6,957 nt of DNA from Bacteroidia bacterium (GTDB lineage: Bacteria; Bacteroidota; Bacteroidia; Bacteroidales; Paludibacteraceae): positions 1 to 6,957 of the forward strand of contig JAGKVE010000076.1 in assembly GCA_021152555.1 (NCBI GenBank), given 5' to 3'. Positions 1 through 4,269 of the stretch are shown here, piece after piece. Every line of letters begins with the position of its first letter. The first letter of the stretch is position 1. Under the pieces are notes generated by a model, which was given only the letters and a program-made list of their open reading frames with translations, ran no database searches and was not told the DNA's origin. The position numbers were made by a program, and so were the translations under genes.

Positions 1-5
1 TTTTG
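1..5 (+). promoter_or_regulatory. Right end of probable hppA promoter (-7 box cut by window edge)
   Basis: The window opens with TTTTGCAGCG. The TTTG at 2-5 followed by CAG matches the second half of the Bacteroidetes -7 box TAnnTTTG, and the same TTTGCAG follows the complete promoters at 3674 and 6927. The TA half and the -33 box would lie left of base 1 and cannot be seen. Transcription would then begin near base 10, giving an hppA leader of about 75 nt that is A/T-rich and contains a perfect 10-bp palindrome at 24-33 (GTAATATTAC). Confidence 0.4.
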
Positions 6-85
6 CAGCGAAAAACGCATAACGTAATATTACAATATAATTAAAAACACCAACTAACTAATACTAATCTTAAAAACACAATTCT

Positions 86-2299
86 ATGAGTGATTTAACA
101 AGTTTGATGTATGTCGTCTTGGCGGCATCTGTTCTTGCGCTCGGTTTCGCTTACTATTTCTACCGCTCGATGCTTGGAAAAGATGAGGGAACAGAGCTCA
201 TGAAAAAAATCGCGTCGCATGTCCGCAAGGGAGCGATGGCGTACTTAAAACAGCAGTACAAAGTAGTAACAATCGTTTTTGTAGTACTGGCTGTCATTTT
301 TGCTATCATGGCGTATTTCAACCTGCAGAACGGAATCGTATGGTTCGCCTTCCTGACAGGTGGTTTCTTCTCCGGTCTGGCGGGCTTCTTCGGCATGAAG
401 ACCGCCACTTACGCATCTGCACGTACTGCGAATGCCGCCCGTCAGAGCCTCAATGCCGGATTGCAAGTCGCTTTCCGTTCCGGCGCAGTGATGGGTTTGA
501 CCGTTGTAGGTCTGGCTCTTTTGGACATTGCCGGATGGTTCCTCGTTCTGCAAAAAACAGGCTTGCTTGAGTTGGTGGGCGCAGACGCAGACCTTATTAC
601 CATTACTACAACGATGCTGACTTTCGGCATGGGTGCTTCTACCCAGGCGCTTTTCGCGCGTGTAGGCGGAGGTATTTACACCAAAGCCGCTGATGTAGGT
701 GCCGACCTTGTAGGAAAGACGGAGTATAATATTCCGGAAGATGATCCTCGTAACCCCGCAACGATTGCTGATAATGTAGGTGATAACGTAGGTGATGTAG
801 CCGGTATGGGTGCCGATCTTTACGAAAGTTATGCCGGTTCTATCCTTGCAACAATGGCGTTAGGTGCTTCTGCTTTTGCGGCTTCGGCCGTCGAAGGCAT
901 GCAGATGAAAGCCGTTTTAGCCCCTTCGTTGATTGCAGCTTGCGGTGTTTTGCTTTCAATAATCGGTATTTACTTGGTAAAAACCAAGGAGGGCGCAGGT
1001 ATGAAAGAACTCTTGCGCGCGTTAAGTATCGGAACAAATACCGCTGCTTGTCTGATAGCAGTGGCAACCTTTGGTATCTTCGCATGGCTGTTCGGCACAG
1101 AGACCAGTCAGTGGTGGCAAGTGTCTTTATCCGTAGTAGTGGGGCTGATTGCCGGTATTATAATTGGTCAGAGTACCGAATACTACACTTCTCAATCTTA
1201 CAAGCCGACTCAGAAAGTCAGTGAAAGTTCTCAAACCGGCCCGGCTACCGTAATCATTAGCGGTTTAGGACTTGGTATGCTCTCAACGGCCATTCCGGTA
1301 GTAACGGTAGGCGTCGCAATCATTCTCGCATATCTATGTGCCAATGGTTTTCATGTAGAATTCAGCGCGCAGAACCTCTCAATGGGACTTTATGGAATAG
1401 GTATAGCTGCAGTCGGAATGCTGTCAACATTAGGCATTACATTAGCCACCGATGCCTACGGCCCGATAGCCGATAATGCAGGCGGTAACGCCGAGATGTC
1501 GGGTCTTTCGGCAGAAGTTCGTCAGCGCACGGACGCATTGGATGCGTTAGGAAACACTACAGCAGCTACGGGTAAGGGATTTGCCATCGGTTCGGCGGCT
1601 CTCACCGCGCTGGCATTGTTGGCGTCCTATGTGGAGGAGATCAAGATTGCCCTCATCCGTACGGGAGAAACACTGCCGAACGGGGTAGAGGCCGCAAAAG
1701 CCACGCTTGTTGATTTCATGGATGCGTATAACGTCAATCTGATGAACCCGATTGTGCTGGTGGGTATCTTCATCGGATCGATGATGGCGTTCCTCTTCTG
1801 CGGTCTGACGATGAACGCCGTAGGCCGTGCAGCTCAAAAGATGGTTGAAGAGGTGCGCAGACAGTTCCAGACGATTAAGGGTATTCTGGAAGGCAAGGCC
1901 GATCCTGATTACGCCCGCTGCGTAGCCATCTCCACCAAGGGTGCGCAACATGAGATGCTATTGCCATCAATTCTGGCAATCATCGTTCCTATCATCACGG
2001 GTCTGTTGCTCGGCGTAGCAGGTGTGTTAGGACTTTTGATAGGCGGTCTGGCTACAGGATTTGTGTTGGCAGTATTCATGGCAAATGCAGGCGGCGCATG
2101 GGATAATGCCAAGAAATACGTGGAGGAAGGCCATTTCGGCGGCAAGGGTTCCGACTGCCACAAAGCAACCGTAGTCGGTGATACAGTGGGTGACCCGTTC
2201 AAAGATACATCGGGCCCGAGCCTGAATATCCTCATCAAACTGATGTCCATGGTCAGCATTGTGATGGCCGGTTTAACAGTTACTTATCATTTGTTGTAA
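86..2299 (+). CDS. hppA: Membrane-bound ion-translocating pyrophosphatase (K+-dependent, predicted Na+,H+ type)
   Basis: This integral membrane enzyme hydrolyses pyrophosphate on the cytoplasmic side and uses the energy to export cations. The 737-residue length and many hydrophobic segments fit the 16-helix M-PPase family. Hallmark substrate and Mg2+ motifs are visible: D203/D207/K211 in DVGADLVGK, D219-D237 ending in DNVGDNVGD, D456 and D463 in TDAYGPIADNAGGN, D673 in GGAWDNAKK, and D699/D703/K706/D707 in the C-terminal DTVGDPFKDTSG. GNTTAATGKG at 489-498 has Ala at 493, where K+-independent enzymes carry Lys, so K+ stimulation is expected. E247 in DLYESYAGS matches the Na+-site glutamate of Na+-pumping members. 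T91, F95, D147 and M177 match the signature reported for dual Na+,H+-PPases (T90/F94/D146/M176 in Bacteroides vulgatus numbering, from memory), with a constant offset of one. The ATG follows an A/T-rich leader without a clear Shine-Dalgarno sequence, as is usual in Bacteroidetes. The gene appears monocistronic: its own terminator follows directly. Family assignment is very secure; ion specificity is inferred from residues. Confidence 0.97.
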   Translation: MSDLTSLMYVVLAASVLALGFAYYFYRSMLGKDEGTELMKKIASHVRKGAMAYLKQQYKVVTIVFVVLAVIFAIMAYFNLQNGIVWFAFLTGGFFSGLAGFFGMKTATYASARTANAARQSLNAGLQVAFRSGAVMGLTVVGLALLDIAGWFLVLQKTGLLELVGADADLITITTTMLTFGMGASTQALFARVGGGIYTKAADVGADLVGKTEYNIPEDDPRNPATIADNVGDNVGDVAGMGADLYESYAGSILATMALGASAFAASAVEGMQMKAVLAPSLIAACGVLLSIIGIYLVKTKEGAGMKELLRALSIGTNTAACLIAVATFGIFAWLFGTETSQWWQVSLSVVVGLIAGIIIGQSTEYYTSQSYKPTQKVSESSQTGPATVIISGLGLGMLSTAIPVVTVGVAIILAYLCANGFHVEFSAQNLSMGLYGIGIAAVGMLSTLGITLATDAYGPIADNAGGNAEMSGLSAEVRQRTDALDALGNTTAATGKGFAIGSAALTALALLASYVEEIKIALIRTGETLPNGVEAAKATLVDFMDAYNVNLMNPIVLVGIFIGSMMAFLFCGLTMNAVGRAAQKMVEEVRRQFQTIKGILEGKADPDYARCVAISTKGAQHEMLLPSILAIIVPIITGLLLGVAGVLGLLIGGLATGFVLAVFMANAGGAWDNAKKYVEEGHFGGKGSDCHKATVVGDTVGDPFKDTSGPSLNILIKLMSMVSIVMAGLTVTYHLL

Positions 2300-2313
2300 T
2301 CACAACAAGACAT

Positions 2314-2343
2314 AAAAAAAACGTCCTTCGGGGCGTTTTTTTT
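2314..2343 (+). terminator. Intrinsic terminator of hppA
   Basis: Fifteen bases after the hppA stop lies a compact hairpin. CGTCC (2322-2326) pairs with GGGCG (2331-2335, including one T-G wobble) around a TTCG tetraloop. It is flanked by eight A (2314-2321) and eight T (2336-2343), which extend the stem and provide the U-tract. The A-run/T-run symmetry means it could also work for minus-strand transcription. The T-tract runs directly into the -33 box of the next promoter. Confidence 0.93.
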
Positions 2344-2372
2344 GTATATATCAAAAAATAGTTGTACCTTTG
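2341..2372 (+). promoter_or_regulatory. Promoter of the DUF456 gene
   Basis: TTTG at 2341-2344 is separated by exactly 20 bp from TACCTTTG at 2365-2372, a full match to the Bacteroidetes consensus TTTG-N19-21-TAnnTTTG. Transcription should begin within about ten bases after 2372, leaving a leader of roughly 15 nt before the ATG at 2393. The first three bases of the -33 box are the last T residues of the hppA terminator. Confidence 0.88.
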
Positions 2373-2392
2373 CGCCGAAAAATAAACTGATT

Positions 2393-2866
2393 ATGGATAT
2401 CGCATTATTAATCATTGCAGGATTATGCATGTTAGTGGGGATTATAGGCTGTATAATCCCCGGTCTTCCCGGCACTCCCATAGCCTACGTTGGTTTATTG
2501 ATTGCGCAAGTTACAGAAAGAGTTGATTTCTCTTGGCAGTTATTACTGGTATGGGGAATGGTGACGGTAGTGGTTTCTGTATTGGACTATGTAGTTCCCG
2601 CATGGGGAACAAAGCAGTTCGGCGGTACCAAATGGGGCGTATGGGGAAGTACCATCGGCGTTTTTGTAGGACTGTTTTTCGGGGCCCTGGGAGTTATTCT
2701 TGGACCATTAGTGGGAGCAGTACTTGGCGAATTGCTCGGCGGTAAAGCGACAAGCGATGCTTTAAAAGCAGGATGGGGCAGTTTTATCGGTCTTCTATTC
2801 GGAACAATCCTCAAGCTCGTTTGTTGCGGACTGATGACAATAACCCTTATACAAGCTATTTGGTAG
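2393..2866 (+). CDS. DUF456 family integral membrane protein
   Basis: This is a small hydrophobic protein of 157 residues with the pattern of the DUF456 (PF04306) family, whose biochemical function is unknown to me. Visible traits are an N-terminal membrane segment (about 3-22), the turn IIPGLPGTPIAY (21-32) characteristic of the family, a second segment (about 48-68), the conserved GTKQFGGTKWGVWGSTIG (72-89), glycine-rich membrane segments around 90-116 containing GPLVGAVLGELLGG (104-117), and a C-terminal segment (about 130-155). The frame is open upstream to 2342, but that ATG lies inside the promoter. The ATG at 2393, just downstream of the -7 box, gives a protein beginning MDIALLIIAG and is the credible start. 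It is transcribed separately from hppA, so adjacency alone does not imply a shared role. Its last 11 bases overlap the end of a candidate minus-strand reading frame. Confidence 0.9.
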   Translation: MDIALLIIAGLCMLVGIIGCIIPGLPGTPIAYVGLLIAQVTERVDFSWQLLLVWGMVTVVVSVLDYVVPAWGTKQFGGTKWGVWGSTIGVFVGLFFGALGVILGPLVGAVLGELLGGKATSDALKAGWGSFIGLLFGTILKLVCCGLMTITLIQAIW

Positions 2867-3023
2867 AATTATACCGCTTTAGACGCGCGTGCGTGCCACA
2901 GCGCGCGCATGTGTAATAATTAGGGTGTAGGGGAAGGGTAGAACTCTCTTTCGCAGAGTCATTGAACAAGCGCAGGATAACGTCCTGCGCTTGTTGTTTC
3001 AATGTGTTTAGTTTAGAAATCAT
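2856..3023 (-). CDS. Candidate small protein, 55 aa, with a CxxC motif (uncharacterised)
   Basis: On the minus strand an ATG at 3023-3021 opens 55 codons ending in TAG at 2858-2856. I do not recognise the product. The N-terminal half (residues 1-28) looks like an amphipathic helix (SKLNTLKQQAQDVILRLF). The C-terminal half carries TCARCGTHARLKRY (38-51) with a C39-x2-C42 pair in a basic tail, resembling one knuckle of a zinc ribbon. A canonical promoter ends about 55 bp upstream of the ATG, which is the main argument for a real transcript. The frame converges on the DUF456 gene and overlaps its last 11 bases. Against it: the frame is short, it spans a perfect 13-bp inverted repeat and an alternating purine-pyrimidine tract, and no clear ribosome-binding site is visible (also normal in this phylum). 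It could instead be a non-coding transcript or chance. Confidence 0.35.
   Translation of the reverse strand: MISKLNTLKQQAQDVILRLFNDSAKESSTLPLHPNYYTCARCGTHARLKRYNSTK
2883..2915. repeat. Alternating purine-pyrimidine GC-rich tract (Z-DNA-prone)
   Basis: Bases 2883-2896 (14 nt) and 2901-2915 (15 nt) alternate strictly between purine and pyrimidine and are mostly CG and TG/CA steps. CACA at 2897-2900 joins them with a phase break on each side. The tract is conspicuously GC-rich against an A/T-rich surrounding gap and lies just after the DUF456 stop. Such steps favour left-handed DNA under negative supercoiling. It also encodes residues 37-47 of the candidate minus-strand peptide, so coding bias is an alternative reason for its composition. 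Confidence 0.55.
2965..2995. terminator. Perfect 13-bp hairpin, possible terminator of the DUF456 gene
   Basis: Bases 2965-2977 (AACAAGCGCAGGA) are the exact reverse complement of 2983-2995, with a 5-nt loop TAACG. On the plus strand the stem ends in TTGTT and is followed by GTTTC, a modest U-rich tail, so it may terminate DUF456 transcripts about 100 nt after the stop. On the minus strand it is followed by CAATG with no U-tract, so it would not be an intrinsic terminator there. It lies inside the candidate 55-codon minus-strand frame. Confidence 0.5.
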
Positions 3024-3077
3024 AATTTAATAGTTAGTTTAGGATTAATGGTGAAAGTTGCATTTCAAAATCGAGTG

Positions 3078-3109
3078 CAAAGGTAGTACATTTTTGTGAA
3101 CAATGCAAG
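3078..3109 (-). promoter_or_regulatory. Minus-strand promoter for the candidate 55-aa gene or an RNA
   Basis: Read on the minus strand, TACCTTTG (3085-3078) is an exact TAnnTTTG -7 box, the same octamer as in the DUF456 promoter. Twenty bases upstream is CTTG (3109-3106), preceded by a T-run, a one-mismatch -33 box. Transcription would start near 3070 and reach the ATG at 3023 after a leader of about 48 nt. The spacing equals that of the plus-strand promoters in this window. Confidence 0.6.
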
Positions 3110-3136
3110 AAAAAATACAGATTTTAAGTGCAATAA

Positions 3137-3155
3137 GTGTGAACAGGATTCACAC
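3137..3155. repeat. Short perfect inverted repeat upstream of the minus-strand promoter
   Basis: GTGTGAA (3137-3143) and TTCACAC (3149-3155) are perfect reverse complements around CAGGA. The element lies about 30 bp upstream of the minus-strand -33 box, a position that suits an activator or repressor site. No known operator was recognised. Confidence 0.4.
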
Positions 3156-3461
3156 GCACGATGCACAGATTTGTAGCGTCCACAAATAACAGCATTGGCA
3201 CTCAGTTTAATCAGGACAATCACAATCTTTTAAAAAGAGTAGAGTAGTACCCTTTTCCCAAAATGTTTTAATTTTACGGAACGCCACATGAAGCGCAAAG
3301 GCAATGATACTACGCTTGTTGTGCTACACTAACTATCTATAAATCAACAGAAATAAAGATTACTTTAATTCTTACTTTAAGGTTTGCTTTGCTATCCGTT
3401 GTGTATTACCTGAAACACATGGAGATACGCTTGGATTATAGTATAATATATTCATTATCTG

Positions 3462-3496
3462 CATGTTATATGGTTTAATTAAAATAAAATAACATG
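3462..3496. repeat. 35-bp imperfect inverted repeat with 8-bp perfect arms
   Basis: CATGTTAT (3462-3469) and ATAACATG (3489-3496) are perfect reverse complements. The inner part continues with partial symmetry about position 3479, including TTT/AAA at 3474-3476 and 3482-3484. It sits about 150 bp upstream of the promoter of the XRE gene. It could be a protein-binding site or a weak hairpin; no family was recognised. Confidence 0.4.
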
Positions 3497-3649
3497 GTGT
3501 GATTTGCCCTTTTGCCGGATGGCGCTCTTATTTTACCGTGTCTGTGCGCAATAATGTTCCACGGTGTCGGGTGTTCACGATTGAAAATGTTTATATTAAA
3601 CAATATGTTTACGCATGTGAATTTTGTTTTGCAAAAATGTATGCACATA

Positions 3650-3681
3650 TTTGTGTATTTCAATTATTTTTTGTATCTTTG
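3650..3681 (+). promoter_or_regulatory. Promoter of the XRE-family gene
   Basis: TTTG (3650-3653), 20 bp of mostly A/T sequence, then TATCTTTG (3674-3681) exactly fits the Bacteroidetes promoter consensus. Transcription should start a few bases after 3681, giving a leader of about 95 nt before the ATG at 3783. The promoter and the following GCAG-CGATTT segment up to 3691 are nearly duplicated at 6903-6944. Confidence 0.85.
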
Positions 3682-3723
3682 CAGCCGATTTTATAGGTTG
3701 GTGTAAAAAACACTGAGAATTGC

Positions 3724-3763
3724 ATATTTGCCGAGCTATCGGTAATTAATTTCAAATATTGAA
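3724..3763 (+). promoter_or_regulatory. Structured leader / possible operator upstream of the XRE gene
   Basis: Within the transcribed leader, ATATTTG (3724-3730) is complementary to CAAATAT (3753-3759), enclosing a small hairpin CCGA-GCTA-TCGG (3731-3742). TTCAA-ATA-TTGAA (3751-3763) is also a perfect 13-bp palindrome. Either an RNA stem-loop or an autoregulatory operator 20-60 bp before the start codon is possible, since XRE proteins often bind short palindromes near their own genes. That role is inferred. Confidence 0.35.
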
Positions 3764-3782
3764 TTGTTAGCAAACTACAATT

Positions 3783-4175
3783 ATGAACGAGAAAGAACGT
3801 ATCGAACAGGTAATCAGGTCATTAAACTTGACAGCACGGCAGTTTGCCGCAGAGATACATGTGCAACCCGGGACAATCAGTAACATGATGTCCGGTCGTA
3901 ATAATCCCAGTTATGAGGTTATCAAGCGCATAATGCAGCGTTATCCGACGCTTAATCCGGAATGGCTGATTGTAGGAAAGGGAGAAATGTGGCGCACTGT
4001 GCCCGGGTATGAAGCAGAGCTCTTTGACCGTTTGCCGCCTACCGGAACAGCACCTGTAGTGCTACCAATAAAAGAAGAACCGCAGTCTCCTGCGGTTCCT
4101 GCCAAACAAATTAAGAATATCGTCGTGTATTATACAGACGGTACGTATGAGGAATTTGTACAAAGTACTAAGTAG
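3783..4175 (+). CDS. XRE-family helix-turn-helix DNA-binding protein
   Basis: This is a 130-residue predicted cytoplasmic transcription regulator. Residues 5-55 form a Cro/C1-type HTH: MNEKERIEQVIRSLNLT, then QFAAEIHVQPGTISNMMSGR (20-39) as the turn and recognition helix, followed by NPSYEVIKRIMQRYP. The segment LNPEWLIVGKGEMW (57-70) is the extension common after the HTH in small Bacteroidetes XRE proteins. A proline-rich linker follows (about 84-108), then a short conserved-looking tail IKNIVVYYTDGTYEEF (110-125) that may mediate dimerisation or partner contact; this is inferred. No phage, toxin or restriction genes are nearby, so it looks like a core regulator of unknown target, not a phage repressor. 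The ATG at 3783 is the first in frame after a strong promoter and an A/T-rich leader. It ends about 60 bp from the shared hairpin with convergent lon. Confidence 0.88.
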   Translation: MNEKERIEQVIRSLNLTARQFAAEIHVQPGTISNMMSGRNNPSYEVIKRIMQRYPTLNPEWLIVGKGEMWRTVPGYEAELFDRLPPTGTAPVVLPIKEEPQSPAVPAKQIKNIVVYYTDGTYEEFVQSTK

Positions 4176-4217
4176 TTAAGTAGTTAAAGTAGTTAAGTAG
4201 TACTAAGTCAGTACTAC
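4170..4217 (+). repeat. Short tandem repeat (AAGTAGTT units) ending in an inverted repeat
   Basis: AAGTAGTT occurs at 4170-4177, 4178-4185 and, after one extra A, 4187-4194, followed by the variant AAGTAGTA at 4195-4202. The last part forms an 8-bp perfect hairpin, GTAGTACT (4197-4204) with AGTACTAC (4210-4217) around AAGTC. The first unit contains the stop codon of the XRE gene (AAG TAG), and the bases just before it (AAGTACT) look like a degenerate unit. Copy-number change by replication slippage would leave the protein intact because the first unit keeps the stop. Confidence 0.7.
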
Positions 4218-4233
4218 CAAGTCCTGAATACTC

Positions 4234-4269
4234 ACTCAAAGAGGCGCTTATTTGAGCGCCTCTTTGAGT
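4234..4269. terminator. 15-bp perfect hairpin between convergent XRE gene and lon
   Basis: Bases 4234-4248 (ACTCAAAGAGGCGCT) are the exact reverse complement of 4255-4269, with loop TATTTG. It lies between two genes transcribed toward each other and is the obvious candidate for a shared bidirectional terminator, although neither side has a run of T longer than three. The lon stop codon (4250-4248) falls at the loop edge and the last codons of lon form one arm. Confidence 0.75.

Larger units (their letters stand above)
3110..3649. other. Intergenic region without a convincing gene
   Basis: Both strands were read. Only short frames without promoter support or recognisable similarity are present. 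The stretch is A/T-rich apart from 3500-3600. Structural elements are a 7-bp perfect hairpin at 3137-3155, a 6-bp inverted repeat at 3169-3187 (ATTTGT and ACAAAT), a long imperfect inverted repeat at 3462-3496, and CCGTG/CACGG arms at 3536-3540 and 3560-3564. It may be a divergent regulatory spacer between the minus-strand promoter at 3078 and the plus-strand promoter at 3650, or the remains of a lost gene. The sequence does not decide. Confidence 0.6.

Noticed and set aside
1547..1951. Minus-strand open frame of 134 codons inside hppA
   Set aside because: It is antisense to a strongly conserved gene and its translation is low-complexity His/Arg/Gln-rich without a domain.
2342..2392. Upstream ATG extending the DUF456 protein by 17 residues
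   Set aside because: These codons coincide with the promoter -33 to -7 region, so they would not be transcribed; the extension is not membrane-like or family-like.
3102..3189. Plus-strand 28-codon frame starting near 3104
   Set aside because: It has no promoter or recognisable product and overlaps the better supported minus-strand promoter.
3236..3310. Possible insertion-sequence remnant on the minus strand
   Set aside because: A short translated stretch looked transposase-like at first, but it is broken by stops within 20 codons and no terminal inverted repeats or target duplication could be found.
3475..3706. Overlapping 62-65 codon frames on both strands before the XRE gene
   Set aside because: They are Cys/Phe/Tyr-rich with no domain, and the plus-strand frames run through the XRE promoter, whose boxes match consensus exactly.
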